Assembly: GCA_041592335.1 (NCBI GenBank)
Contig: JBFHQE010000008.1
Coordinates: 1-64,000, forward strand
Direction of reading: 5' to 3'
Length of the DNA stretch: 64,000 bases
DNA from: JBFHQE01 sp041592335
Lineage (GTDB): Bacteria; Pseudomonadota; Gammaproteobacteria; Thiohalobacterales; Thiohalobacteraceae
Under the pieces are notes generated by a model. The model was not told where the DNA came from and did no database searches. It saw only the letters and a program-made list of their open reading frames with translations. The translations under genes and the position numbers were made by a program. This document shows positions 34,082 to 43,210 of this stretch, piece after piece; positions within the stretch are counted from its first letter, which is position 1; every line of letters begins with the position of its first letter.

Positions 34082-34265
34082 GATTTATTCCTCTCATCCG
34101 GGATTGCTATGTATGCGACGGGGTATCTTATGGTTGTCGGCCTCGGGCACCAAGCCTTTACTGTAAAAGGAGTTTTTTACATTTTTGGCACCTTCGCAGG
34201 GGTTGTCATCCCCGGCCCGCTTCGGTACAAACCGGAACCTCCTCCTGATTACGTGAACGACACTT

Positions 34266-34973
34266 ATGGAACATACCCCTGAAAGCATCCTGAAATCCGT
34301 GGCCGGCATGACCGACGCCGACGCCCAGGCCGAGCTGCAACAACGGCTGAAAGAACACTTGCAGCACCTGAATGCGCTACCCGAATCCGCCTCGGCGGTC
34401 GATCGCGCCCGCGTGGAGCTGGATGTAGCCGAGACCCTCGAGGGCCTGAACCGCAAGCAGGAGGCCTGGGATATCGCCCGCGCCTGCTTCGATGTGTTTG
34501 TGCAGCAGGAATCCTGGCAGGACGCGGTTGAAGCCTGCGACGTCATGTTCCTCACCGAGCAAGCGGATGCGCTGGCCGCGCTCGGCAATGGTGTGTGGCT
34601 GGCCGTGACCTACCCGATCATGCCGCAGACCAGCATCAAGATGCTGCATCACATCGTGGATGAAACCCCGGACAATTCGGACGGTGCCGCCGTGGCGGCC
34701 GCCGTGGCGCATTACATTGCTGACATCCGCACCCAGGGCAATGACCACGAGCATGACAGCCTGACTTTCATGACCGCCCAGGTGCTGGGCAAGGTCGCCA
34801 AGCGTCATCGCAACATCGAAGGCAACGAAATGCTGAACATGTGGATGGCCACCCTGGAGTTGAATGATCCGGCCGTCATCCTGGAACGGCTGGCCATCAT
34901 CCTCGATGCCATCGTCGGTGACAAATGGTGGTACGACCGCGATGCGCTGCGCGCCAAGTTACCCGTCAACTAA
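34266..34973 (+). CDS. Helical protein of unknown function
   Basis: A 235-residue acidic, fully helical cytoplasmic protein that I do not recognise. The N-terminal third (LQQRLKEHLQHL, VDRARVELDVAETLEGL) looks like TPR-type helical pairs; the middle has AALGNGVWLAVTYPI; the end has DKWWYDRDALRAKLP. No signal peptide, membrane segment or catalytic motif. It is 12 bases before the DUF481 gene on the same strand and may be cotranscribed. Confidence 0.75.
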   Translation: MEHTPESILKSVAGMTDADAQAELQQRLKEHLQHLNALPESASAVDRARVELDVAETLEGLNRKQEAWDIARACFDVFVQQESWQDAVEACDVMFLTEQADALAALGNGVWLAVTYPIMPQTSIKMLHHIVDETPDNSDGAAVAAAVAHYIADIRTQGNDHEHDSLTFMTAQVLGKVAKRHRNIEGNEMLNMWMATLELNDPAVILERLAIILDAIVGDKWWYDRDALRAKLPVN

Positions 34974-34985
34974 CAAGGAGTCATT

Positions 34986-35999
34986 GTGCCTTTTTACAAG
35001 CCACTCTTTCTGTCACTTGCTGCTCTAACCTCCCAGCTCGTCGTAGCCGACACTGTCTGGCTTAACAACGGCGATCGCCTGACCGGCACCATCGTTAACA
35101 AGATCGATGGCAAGCTGGTTCTGTCGACACCCTACGCCGGTGAGCTGTCGCTGAGCTGGGACCAGATCAGGCAGATTGAATCCGACGCCAACGTTTCGCT
35201 GCTACTGAAGGATGACACCCGTATCAGCGGCCAGATTCTGAAAGCGGAAGACGGCAGTCTGCGTATCAAGGCCAGTGAGCTGTTCGAAAGTGCCCCCATC
35301 GCCCTGGAGAACATCAGCTTCATCAATCCACCCGCCATCGAGAATGGCGAGATCGTGCTGTCCGGCAGCGTCAATGTCGGCATCAATGTGGCGAAAGGCA
35401 ACACGGATACCGAACAGGCGCATCTCGATGCCGAAATGGTTGCCCGCTCGAAATACAATCGCTACACCCTCGGCGGCACTTATAACCGTTCCGCCGATAA
35501 CGGCGTGGAAACCGAATCTAATACCACCGGCTATGGCAAGTACGATCACTTCCTGACCGAGAAATGGTATCTCTATTCAAATGCGCTGTTCGCGCGCGAC
35601 AAGTTCAAGGACCTCAAGCTGCGCACCAGTCTCGGTATCGGTTCGGGTTACCAGTTCTGGGAAACCAAGGAGACCAGCTTCTCACTGGAAGGCGGTATCA
35701 ACTATTTCAACGAAGATTTTTATACCGCAGCCGATGACAGCTACCCCGCCGCGCGCTGGGCGATGAAATACACCCGCAAGCTGTACCAGGCGTTGCAGTT
35801 ATTCCACAACAACGAAGGTTATGTGGGCCTGGAAAATACGGATGATGTGTTGATCCTGACGGAAACCGGTATCAAGGCACCGCTGGCGGACAACTTAACC
35901 GGCAGCATACAGTTCGATTATGACTGGGATAACACGCCGTCGGCCGGCAACCAGAAAGACGACAGCCGTTACATCATCAAGGTGGGGTACGACTGGTAA
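34986..35999 (+). CDS. DUF481 outer-membrane beta-barrel-like protein
   Basis: A 337-residue exported protein with a GTG start supported by AAGGAG. A signal peptide ends near ADTVW. Residues about 25-115 have the small repeated beta units GDRLTGTIV, KLVLSTPYAGEL and DDTRISGQIL; the rest is DUF481, with alternating beta strands (YTLGGTYNRSADNGVETES, YDWDNTPSAG) and a C-terminal aromatic residue (GYDW), as in outer-membrane barrels. The family is often called salt-induced outer-membrane protein; function is unknown. Confidence 0.88.
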   Translation: MPFYKPLFLSLAALTSQLVVADTVWLNNGDRLTGTIVNKIDGKLVLSTPYAGELSLSWDQIRQIESDANVSLLLKDDTRISGQILKAEDGSLRIKASELFESAPIALENISFINPPAIENGEIVLSGSVNVGINVAKGNTDTEQAHLDAEMVARSKYNRYTLGGTYNRSADNGVETESNTTGYGKYDHFLTEKWYLYSNALFARDKFKDLKLRTSLGIGSGYQFWETKETSFSLEGGINYFNEDFYTAADDSYPAARWAMKYTRKLYQALQLFHNNEGYVGLENTDDVLILTETGIKAPLADNLTGSIQFDYDWDNTPSAGNQKDDSRYIIKVGYDW

Positions 36000-36008
36000 G
36001 CACTTACA

Positions 36009-36042
36009 GCTCGCCATTCCGGCCAACGCCGGAGTGACGAGC
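36009..36042. repeat. Inverted-repeat element between convergent genes
   Basis: CCGGC-caac-GCCGG (36019-36032) with outer arms GCTCG (36009-36013) and CGAGC (36038-36042). A diverged relative of the 27-bp repeats around the HNH gene. It lies between the stops of the DUF481 and DUF1631 genes, where it may act as a two-way terminator. Confidence 0.65.
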
Positions 36043-36049
36043 TATTTAT

Positions 36050-38260
36050 TTAGGCGGTCTGACGCGACAGCCCGTTCACCACGCAATCCACCGCGCGCTC
36101 CAGCACTGGCTGATCATCGATAAGCCGCGCATCGCCACATTGAACATTCATGATCAAACCATTCATGGTGCGATCCGCCACCTTCATCCCCTTGCGGTTG
36201 GTGAACATATACCTGCCTGTTACCGGGCTTACCCAGGTCAACTTGGCGCGGAACCAGTTGCCATCGCCATTCTTGAGTTCCATCCAGTCGCCCACCTGCA
36301 GGGATTCCACTTGCCTGATACACTCTTCCTTGAAATCCATTACATCACAGACTTCCTCGGCAGGCTCTTCGCTGGATAGCGTAACTTCCTCGATATCCAC
36401 CTCTCCCTCTTCAATCAGCTTCTGGATAGTGCCTTCCTCCGCCTTGTCCGCCGCCTCGGAAAGACGGATAGGTGTCGGCGCCGCCGCGCCGGGACTGGCA
36501 AGATAATCATGAACGGAACCCTGTTCTTTCAACTGGCTTGCCAGTTGCGAAGCACCATTGACGATCTGACCATGACAGCCGGCGAGTTTTGCCAGGAAGT
36601 TATCTCTTTCCTGTTGCGGCATGGAAACATACTCCATACCCGCCATAATGGCCTGCAGCAGGCTTGGCAGCATCTTAATCAGGCGAGGGCGTTCTTCCGT
36701 TGTTTTCGGCGTTACGCTCCATACCAGGTTATCCATGGTGACCAGGGATTTTTTCCAGTCAATGCTGCCATCCGTCTGTTTCACGTAGGTCACCAGCAGA
36801 TGACTGCGCCAATAGGTGTTAATAAAATCCTGTACCGCCTCCGGCACGCCACGCTTTTGCAAACGTGTTTCGATTTCACGGGCCACGACGATTTTCGCTG
36901 CCTTGAGACGCTCCTGGTTCTGCGCCAACCTGGCGGCCTGCTCCGCCTGCTGTGCAACCTTCTTCTGCTCCACGGACAGGAACTGCTCAAATCCTTGCAG
37001 CGCTTTCTCGAATGCATCCGGCTGTTCGTTATATTCATCCAGAATAAACTGAGTGGTCGACTCAACCTTCTGGTACAGGGCATCATCGTGACCCAGGCTT
37101 TCATCCCAGCCAATCGAGGCGCTGGACATTGCATTAAGCAAGCGTCTTGCGGGATGCCGACGCCGGGCAAAGAAGTTTTTATCCGTCAGGGCAATCTTGA
37201 GCACGGGAATCTGCAGGCGACCAATCTGGGCCTTCATTGCATCCGGCAGGTTTTTGTCTTCCAGGATGTAATCGAACAGCATCGCCACCACGTCAATCGC
37301 AGTGCTATCCGCCTGATTAAGATTCTGACCGGCGCCCTGCTCCTGAATCTGGCGAACAACGTTGATCATGCCTGACAGCAATGCAGTCTGATCGATCTCG
37401 ATTCCCTGCGACTGCAAACCTTCGACGGAACCCTGTTGCATGCCAGACAGCGCACCAAGCAGGGAGTTAACCCCCGCCACCTGGGTTTTCGTCGGCGGCT
37501 GCTCGCCCCCTAGAATCATTTTCTGCAATTCGGCATACAGACGATCGTCCTCCTGGCCATCTGTCTGCGGATTTACAATGGACTCTTCGGGAAGCTCCGG
37601 CAGCACTTCGTTCTTGATCAACAGCCGGTCAACTTCCTGATAAATGGGCAACAGCCCGGCGCTGATAACATGCCGGTCAAACAGCTTAAACACAACCAGA
37701 CGGACTCGCAGGGTGAGATTGATCTGGGAACATGCCTGCTGGAATGCCTGACATACGCGTTGCGGCGATAATGGATTTTGCTCGGTTGCGAGACGATCGC
37801 TCTCCAGTAACTCTCCAAAGCGGTAATTCAGCGCATAAAGCTCCTTATGACAAAGCATCTCCAGCTTTGTTTTCATGTCCTGGATTGCAATCACCTGCTC
37901 CTGCTCGTCTTCATCAACCAGGGAAAGCTCCATTTTCAGCTTTTTCTCGATGCTCTCCATAAAACCGAAGGGAATCAGTGCTTCGTTGAAGGCATTACTG
38001 ACACCCTGCAGGAAGGCAACCTTCAGCGAATCTTTCTGCTGACGAAGATCGCGCATGGACTCAAAATAAGCGCTCTGTACCGACGTGTCTTTTTCCGACA
38101 ATTCAAACAGGGCATCATCTACCTTGACCATCATTGCCGAAAAAACTTTCGCAACGCGTTCACCAAACAACGTCCGACATTGCTGCAACAGCGCGATTGA
38201 ATCGTCCCTGGAAAAACGTTTCTGCGTATTACGGAACTGATCAAACTGAACGATATTCAT
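36050..38260 (-). CDS. DUF1631 protein
   Basis: A 736-residue cytoplasmic protein of the DUF1631 family. The start at 38260 (MNIVQFDQF) has AAGAGGT upstream; the ORF is open to 38302. The N-terminal two thirds are helical; GKRGVPEAVQDFINTYWRSH-type text appears as VPEAVQDFINTYWRSHLLV near 460, a strongly conserved block. The C-terminus (about 640-736) is a small beta domain, VGDWMELKNGDGNWFRAKL then YMFTNRKGMKVADRT, PilZ-like in flavour. No function is established; company with HDOD and PilZ genes hints at c-di-GMP or motility signalling. Confidence 0.82.
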   Translation of the reverse strand: MNIVQFDQFRNTQKRFSRDDSIALLQQCRTLFGERVAKVFSAMMVKVDDALFELSEKDTSVQSAYFESMRDLRQQKDSLKVAFLQGVSNAFNEALIPFGFMESIEKKLKMELSLVDEDEQEQVIAIQDMKTKLEMLCHKELYALNYRFGELLESDRLATEQNPLSPQRVCQAFQQACSQINLTLRVRLVVFKLFDRHVISAGLLPIYQEVDRLLIKNEVLPELPEESIVNPQTDGQEDDRLYAELQKMILGGEQPPTKTQVAGVNSLLGALSGMQQGSVEGLQSQGIEIDQTALLSGMINVVRQIQEQGAGQNLNQADSTAIDVVAMLFDYILEDKNLPDAMKAQIGRLQIPVLKIALTDKNFFARRRHPARRLLNAMSSASIGWDESLGHDDALYQKVESTTQFILDEYNEQPDAFEKALQGFEQFLSVEQKKVAQQAEQAARLAQNQERLKAAKIVVAREIETRLQKRGVPEAVQDFINTYWRSHLLVTYVKQTDGSIDWKKSLVTMDNLVWSVTPKTTEERPRLIKMLPSLLQAIMAGMEYVSMPQQERDNFLAKLAGCHGQIVNGASQLASQLKEQGSVHDYLASPGAAAPTPIRLSEAADKAEEGTIQKLIEEGEVDIEEVTLSSEEPAEEVCDVMDFKEECIRQVESLQVGDWMELKNGDGNWFRAKLTWVSPVTGRYMFTNRKGMKVADRTMNGLIMNVQCGDARLIDDQPVLERAVDCVVNGLSRQTA

Positions 38261-38472
38261 GACGAACCTCTTGCTAGCGCATCTGCACACGTTGACGGTC
38301 AACTAGAGATGATTCTTAACACCTATATCTTCGGTTTCCCAATCGGGTTCATCAAAGTGTGAATTCGCACGCACATTCGGTGTGACGCAGCGAACTTTTC
38401 GCGACATCACCGTTAAGGACATCAACCCGCGGGCCGAATAACTGAGTAAGAAATTAATGGGGCCAACAACTC

Positions 38473-39369
38473 ATGGAAAATACCGCGACACACGCCACCA
38501 AAGACATCGCTAACGACCTGGCACGCAGTCTGCTCGACGACGTGTCCGAACTGGTCTCTCCACCGGACGTCTGCGTAAAGGTGTTTGAACTGGCGGAATC
38601 CAAGGATGCCTCCGCGCAACAGATCGGCGATGTCATCAGCCGCGACCCGGCCCTGACAATCAAACTGCTGAAGCTGGTGAACAGCTCTTATTACAATTTC
38701 ACGCGCAAGATCGACACCGTCACTCGCGCCGTGACCATCGTCGGCGTACGCGAACTGTACAGTCTGGTGCTGGCGGTATCGGCCATTAAATCCTTTTCCA
38801 ACCTGCCGAATGCGCTGGTGAATATCGACACCTTCTGGCGGCACGGCATTTTCACCGGCCTGATTGCACGCGATATCGCCAGGCAATGTCACATCCTGCA
38901 TCCCGAGCGCCTGTTCATTGCCGGTCTGCTGCATGACATCGGCAGCCTGGTGATGTATTCGAAAATGCCACAGCAGATGGCGGATTTACTGATGATTGCG
39001 CAGGGCGACGAAGGTATCCTGCACCAGGCCGAACTCAGTGAACTCGGTTTCAGCCATGCCGACCTGGGTGGCGCCATGGCCGAGACCTGGATGCTGCCGG
39101 CAGCTTTACAGGAAGCCATCACCTATCACCACCTGCCCTCGTACGCTCAAGAGGCCCCCATCGAAACCGCGATCGTGCATCTTGCCGAGGCACTCGCCAA
39201 CCAGTCCGAGATTGGCGCATTCTGCGAAAACCCTGGGGAAAATCACATTGATAGCGCCGTCTGGGATATTCTCGAACTGTCGGCTGAAGAATTCGATCAG
39301 GATGCCGCTATAGGGGCTGCAGGACTGCAATTCGTGGATACCGCGAGCCTGTTGCTGGCCCGCGCCTGA
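38473..39369 (+). CDS. HDOD-domain protein
   Basis: A 298-residue protein covering one HDOD domain. VSPPDVCVKVFELAE, DVISRDPALTIKLLKLVNS, RAVTIVGVRELYSLVLAVS and FIAGLLHDIGSLVMYSKM are the landmarks; the C-terminal part has AITYHHLPS. It lacks a full HD phosphohydrolase metal set, as usual for HDOD. Divergent from the DUF1631 gene across 212 bases in which I see no clear promoter. Role: probable scaffold in signalling. Confidence 0.87.
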   Translation: MENTATHATKDIANDLARSLLDDVSELVSPPDVCVKVFELAESKDASAQQIGDVISRDPALTIKLLKLVNSSYYNFTRKIDTVTRAVTIVGVRELYSLVLAVSAIKSFSNLPNALVNIDTFWRHGIFTGLIARDIARQCHILHPERLFIAGLLHDIGSLVMYSKMPQQMADLLMIAQGDEGILHQAELSELGFSHADLGGAMAETWMLPAALQEAITYHHLPSYAQEAPIETAIVHLAEALANQSEIGAFCENPGENHIDSAVWDILELSAEEFDQDAAIGAAGLQFVDTASLLLARA

Positions 39370-39405
39370 TATGACTGGACAAATGGGGTTTAGACGTTAT
39401 TCACC

Positions 39406-39738
39406 ATGGTTGGCTTTATCACCAATCCCGATGACAACGGCATTCGTGCCCTTATGCGGGATAACAAAAAGAGCGACACCACCAAAGCGGTAACGCCCAC
39501 CGAGGCTACCCTGCGCGTCCGTGCCGTTGGCGAACGCCAGCCCGACGAAGAACAGCGGCGTGAACAATCCCATCCGCAATACCGCGGCCCCGAACGCCGC
39601 TCCGGCAAAGATCGCCGCAACGAGCAGGACAAGGTGATGCTCGACACGCGCACCAATCGCGAACGCCGCCGCAACCTCACCCCGGAAGACGTTAATCAGG
39701 AAGAAATCCCGGTTCGCGGGATTGATATCAAGATTTGA
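39406..39738 (+). CDS. Small RRxGxDRR-motif protein, unknown
   Basis: A 110-residue highly charged protein with YRGPERRSGKDRRNEQD and a second NRERRRNL patch. This ERRxGxDRR motif recurs in short proteins and linkers of many proteobacterial signalling genes, without a known role. No signal peptide or membrane segment. It lies 36 bases after the HDOD gene and is probably cotranscribed. The start is not strongly supported by a ribosome-binding site. Confidence 0.6.
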   Translation: MVGFITNPDDNGIRALMRDNKKSDTTKAVTPTEATLRVRAVGERQPDEEQRREQSHPQYRGPERRSGKDRRNEQDKVMLDTRTNRERRRNLTPEDVNQEEIPVRGIDIKI

Positions 39739-39744
39739 TTGTAG

Positions 39745-39764
39745 GGGCGACCGGCCGGTCGCCC
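39745..39764. repeat. Perfect 20-bp palindrome between convergent genes
   Basis: GGGCGACCGGCCGGTCGCCC, preceded by TGTAGG, is a known style of dispersed palindromic repeat. It separates the small RR-motif gene from the PilZ gene and probably acts as a two-way transcription barrier. Confidence 0.75.
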
Positions 39765-39789
39765 ATAAAAAACTGTTCGCGAATTACTC

Positions 39790-40443
39790 TCAAGCGCCGC
39801 GACGTTCCGCCACAGCATCACCGATGTAATGTTCGATAAACACCAGCGCCTTTTTCGACAGGCCGGTGAATTCCACGCCATGATGGAACACGCGCTTGCC
39901 ACTGGTCTGGCTGCTTTCCTCGCGCACATAGCGAATTTCGCAGGGCAATACCACGCGCTCGGCACCGCCGTGATGAGTGTGTGGAATCTCGATGGAGAAT
40001 CGATCGCCGACTTCGCCCAGCCGCACACCGGCCACCAGTCGCGCGCCCGCCAGGCTGATATCCGCCAGCGCCACCGACATCTTGCGACCGTCTTCTTCCA
40101 TGACCAGCATCATCGCCATGTCATTGACCGGCAGTCGCACGCTGCGGCGGGTCATTACACCCTGCACCCCGACGGGATACTTCAGGTGCATGTAGGCAAA
40201 AGGAGCGTCGGTGGTGTAAACCACCTCGGATTCAAACGCATAAAGATTGTCGCCGGATTCGAATCGCACCACCACGGACTCGCCGGGGCTATAGGACTCG
40301 CCTTCCGGCTGGCTGACCAGAACGGTTTCGCTGGCCAGATAACCGATGAGTGTAACGATACTGGTTTCATCTTCAGAATCAGCGCCTTGTGGGCTGACCT
40401 GCAAAGTTGAACCAACCACGAGATTGAAAGGGTGATTTGCCAT
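39790..40443 (-). CDS. PilZ-domain c-di-GMP receptor (YcgR-like)
   Basis: A 217-residue protein with an N-terminal YcgR-N-like beta domain (about 1-100) and a C-terminal PilZ domain. The c-di-GMP-binding signature is intact: RRSVRLPV (RxxxR) and DISLAGARL (DxSxxG). It should sense c-di-GMP and act on motility or surface functions; with pil-chp genes in the same window, a pilus link is plausible. AGGAGGT precedes the start. Confidence 0.9.
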   Translation of the reverse strand: MANHPFNLVVGSTLQVSPQGADSEDETSIVTLIGYLASETVLVSQPEGESYSPGESVVVRFESGDNLYAFESEVVYTTDAPFAYMHLKYPVGVQGVMTRRSVRLPVNDMAMMLVMEEDGRKMSVALADISLAGARLVAGVRLGEVGDRFSIEIPHTHHGGAERVVLPCEIRYVREESSQTSGKRVFHHGVEFTGLSKKALVFIEHYIGDAVAERRGA

Positions 40444-40484
40444 TGTACGGGTACCTCCTGCCTACCCGTAAGTATCGGCCAAAC

Positions 40485-40817
40485 TCAGGCAAACTGCAGC
40501 GAAGCGCTGAAACCCTGACCCTGGTCGACGGCACGGATGGCTACCAGTTCAGGCAGGCGCACCCCGAGATAGGTGCAGAATATCACCGCGGCGCTTTCCT
40601 GCTGGCGCGCCAGGGCATTGAGCAGGTGTTCAACCACGTATTGCGCCTTCTGTTCGGCATCGGGCGCCGCTATCTGCTCGCCGCCCAGATTGATACCCTG
40701 ATCCATGTCCTGATCCATTTCATCCAGCAGTTTGCGCTGCTGCCCTGGCACACCCCGGCTGCGATCGAACTCCAGACGGCGCATGCCATTTACGTAAACC
40801 ACCAGATTGGTACTCAT
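40485..40817 (-). CDS. Conserved-looking protein of unknown function
   Basis: A 110-residue cytoplasmic protein starting MSTNLVVYVNGMRRLEFDRS, with an acidic middle (DEMDQDMDQGI) and a C-terminal segment LNALARQQESAAVIFCTYL. I do not recognise a family. GGGAG lies upstream of the start. It is upstream of the PilZ gene on the same strand with 41 bases between and may share its transcript. Confidence 0.65.
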   Translation of the reverse strand: MSTNLVVYVNGMRRLEFDRSRGVPGQQRKLLDEMDQDMDQGINLGGEQIAAPDAEQKAQYVVEHLLNALARQQESAAVIFCTYLGVRLPELVAIRAVDQGQGFSASLQFA

Positions 40818-40925
40818 CAGGAACTCCCGTTATCAGAGCCGGGAATTCTACAGGACTGCCTTTCTCTACAAAAACTTATAGAATAGATGTCTTTATCACC
40901 GCCTCAACTCGCATGGGAGCCACGC

Positions 40926-41777
40926 GTGAAACTTTCTGGCCAGGAATTCCTGGAATGGGACCACAAATCGATCACCCTGCTCGGCATGTCCGGCGTGGGC
41001 AAAACCATGCTGGCCAACATGTTGCGCCGCTCCGACTGGTTTCATTATTCCGGTGATTACCGCATCGGTACGCGCTACCTGGATGAACCTATCCTGGACA
41101 ACATCAAGGCGAAGGCGATGCAGATCCCGTTTCTACGCGACCTGCTGCGCAACGACTCGATCCACATCGTGAACAATATCTCGGTCGACAACCTGCAACC
41201 GGTGTCCAGTTTTCTCGGCAAACTGGGCAACCCCGAACTGGGCGGCCTGCCGCTACCCGAATTCAAGCGTCGCCAGCAACTGCACCTGCAGGCGGAAATC
41301 GCCACCATGCGCGATGTCCCCCACTTCATTAACAAGGCGCAGACCATTTATGGCTACCAGCACTTCATCAATGATGCCGGTGGCAGCGTGTGCGAACTGG
41401 ATGACGCCGAGCCCCTGGATATCCTGGCGAAACACACCCTGATTATTTACATCAAGGCGACCGAACAGGACGAACAGGAACTGGTGAAGCGCGCGATTTC
41501 CGATCCCAAGCCGCTCTATTATCGCGAAGCGTTTCTGGATGAGCACCTGGCAATCTACATGAATCAACACGGACTGGATTATGTCGCGCAGATTGACCCG
41601 GATGACTTTGTGCGCTGGATCTTCCCCCACTTATTTAACGCCCGCATTCCGCGTTACGACGCGATTGCGGCACAGTACGGCGTCACCATCAGCACGCAGG
41701 AATTGTGGCAAACAGAAAATACCGAGGATTTTCTGGCACTGATCGCCCGCGCGCTGGATCGTCAGTACGGTAGCTGA
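40926..41777 (+). CDS. P-loop ATPase of unknown role, upstream of metA
   Basis: A 283-residue protein from GTG 40926, which has GGGAG six bases upstream; an ATG at 40887 is in frame but has no such site. The Walker A loop is LLGMSGVGKTMLANML, near the N-terminus; a possible Walker B/sensor region is HTLIIYIKAT. The segment YGYQHFINDAGGSVCELDD precedes it. The rest is not recognised. It is ten bases upstream of metA, so it is in one operon with it. Function is open: it could be a kinase-like or regulatory ATPase. Confidence 0.75.
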   Translation: MKLSGQEFLEWDHKSITLLGMSGVGKTMLANMLRRSDWFHYSGDYRIGTRYLDEPILDNIKAKAMQIPFLRDLLRNDSIHIVNNISVDNLQPVSSFLGKLGNPELGGLPLPEFKRRQQLHLQAEIATMRDVPHFINKAQTIYGYQHFINDAGGSVCELDDAEPLDILAKHTLIIYIKATEQDEQELVKRAISDPKPLYYREAFLDEHLAIYMNQHGLDYVAQIDPDDFVRWIFPHLFNARIPRYDAIAAQYGVTISTQELWQTENTEDFLALIARALDRQYGS

Positions 41778-41787
41778 GGAGAACTGC

Positions 41788-42861
41788 ATGCCACTGGTTG
41801 CCCATACCCAACTACCCACCTTCAAACGCCTCGCCGAGGAAGGCCAGACGGTCATTCCGGGTGACTTCGCCCTGCAACAGGAAATCCGCGAGTTGCATGT
41901 CGGGTTGCTCAACATGATGCCGGATGCGGCGCTGGCCGCCACCGAGCGCCAGTTTTTCCGTTTGATTGGCGAGAGCAACCAGATCGCGCAGTTCTACGTG
42001 CATCCCTTTACGCTGGATGCGCTCGAGCGCGGCGCGGATGCCAGGGCACACATTGACGCGCATTACGAAAGCTTTGCGGACATCAAGAACAGCGGCCTTG
42101 ATGCGCTGATCATTACCGGCGCCAACGTGATTGGCGCGGAGCTATCCAACCAGCCCTTCTGGGAACCCCTGATCGAAGTCATCGACTGGGCCTACGACAA
42201 TGTCACCTCGACATTGTGCTCCTGCCTGGCAACGCATGCCGTCATGGAATTTCGTTACGGCAAGAAACGCCGCCCGCTTGGTTACAAGCGTTGGGGGGTT
42301 TACCCGCATGTAGTCGTGGATCGCAAACACCCGCTGGTCAATGGCATGAACACGCTGTTTGATGTACCGCATTCGCGCTTCAACCAGATCGATCGCGAAC
42401 AGTTTGCGGATGCGGGTCTGCATGTACTGGTGGAAGGCGAGGAAGCCGGCGTGCATCTCGCGGTCAGCGAAGACCTGTTCCGGCTGGTCTTTTTCCAGGG
42501 CCACCCCGAGTACGACATCATCAGCCTGCTGAAGGAATACAAACGCGAGATCAAGGGCTTTATTAGCGGACAACGGCCCGACTACCCGCCGATGCCGGAA
42601 AATTATTTTTCCATACAGACACAGGCCATCCTGCAGGAGCACCACGACGCGGTTATCGACGCCCTGCAAACCAAAAGTGTGTTGCCCGAATTTCCGGAAG
42701 CGCTGATTACCCGCACGCTGCACAACACCTGGCATGATTCCGCGGAAGCCGTCATCAACAACTGGATCGGCAAGGTATACCAGATTACCAACATCGATCG
42801 CCGCAAACCCTTCCAGGACAGCGTCAATCCCGATGACCCGCTGGGCATCCGGAGGAAATAG
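41788..42861 (+). CDS. metA: Homoserine O-succinyltransferase (MetA family)
   Basis: A 357-residue glutamine-amidotransferase-fold acyltransferase that activates homoserine for methionine synthesis. HVGLLNMMPDAALAATERQF is the family N-terminus; the nucleophile is Cys146 in TLCSCLATHAV, and FFQGHPEYDIISLLKEY holds the catalytic His/Glu. Acyl donor (succinyl- versus acetyl-CoA) cannot be fixed from this reading. The position between an ATPase and a small protein is unusual and conserved spacing (10 and 2 bases) says they are one operon. Confidence 0.9.
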   Translation: MPLVAHTQLPTFKRLAEEGQTVIPGDFALQQEIRELHVGLLNMMPDAALAATERQFFRLIGESNQIAQFYVHPFTLDALERGADARAHIDAHYESFADIKNSGLDALIITGANVIGAELSNQPFWEPLIEVIDWAYDNVTSTLCSCLATHAVMEFRYGKKRRPLGYKRWGVYPHVVVDRKHPLVNGMNTLFDVPHSRFNQIDREQFADAGLHVLVEGEEAGVHLAVSEDLFRLVFFQGHPEYDIISLLKEYKREIKGFISGQRPDYPPMPENYFSIQTQAILQEHHDAVIDALQTKSVLPEFPEALITRTLHNTWHDSAEAVINNWIGKVYQITNIDRRKPFQDSVNPDDPLGIRRK

Positions 42862-42863
42862 CC

Positions 42864-43208
42864 ATGCGTTTTCATCAGCTCGAGGTCGGCGCGCAGTTTG
42901 AATTTCAGGGTGAGCGTTACACCAAGACCACCAAGCTGGTGGCTGTGAAGCAATCCGACGGTGCGCAGAAATTCATGCAGCGTTCGGCAACCGTGCAGCC
43001 ACTGGGTATTCACCAGGACTCGCCCGCCGACAACAAGTTACAGGGCAACATTGATGTTGAGTCCGTTACACAGGCGCACGAAAAGTTTTTCCAGAGCTGT
43101 CTGGCCGCGATTAAAAACACATCACTCAGCAAAGCCGAGCAAACCGCATTAACCAAAGCACTTAAAGCAGCGCAGGCGCAGTTCCTAAACGAACTCAACC
43201 AGGACTAA
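42864..43208 (+). CDS. Small protein of unknown function, third in the metA operon
   Basis: A 114-residue protein, MRFHQLEVGAQFEFQGERYT at the start (a beta hairpin also seen in small phage and plasmid proteins) and a helical, Lys/Ala-rich C-terminus. Two bases after metA, with GGAGG upstream. It ends two bases before the convergent LysE gene. No family recognised. Confidence 0.7.
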   Translation: MRFHQLEVGAQFEFQGERYTKTTKLVAVKQSDGAQKFMQRSATVQPLGIHQDSPADNKLQGNIDVESVTQAHEKFFQSCLAAIKNTSLSKAEQTALTKALKAAQAQFLNELNQD

Positions 43209-43210
43209 TC

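Noticed and set aside
33350..34282. 310-codon plus-strand frame opposite the HDOD gene
   Set aside because: Antisense to a clear HDOD domain; composition typical of a shadow.
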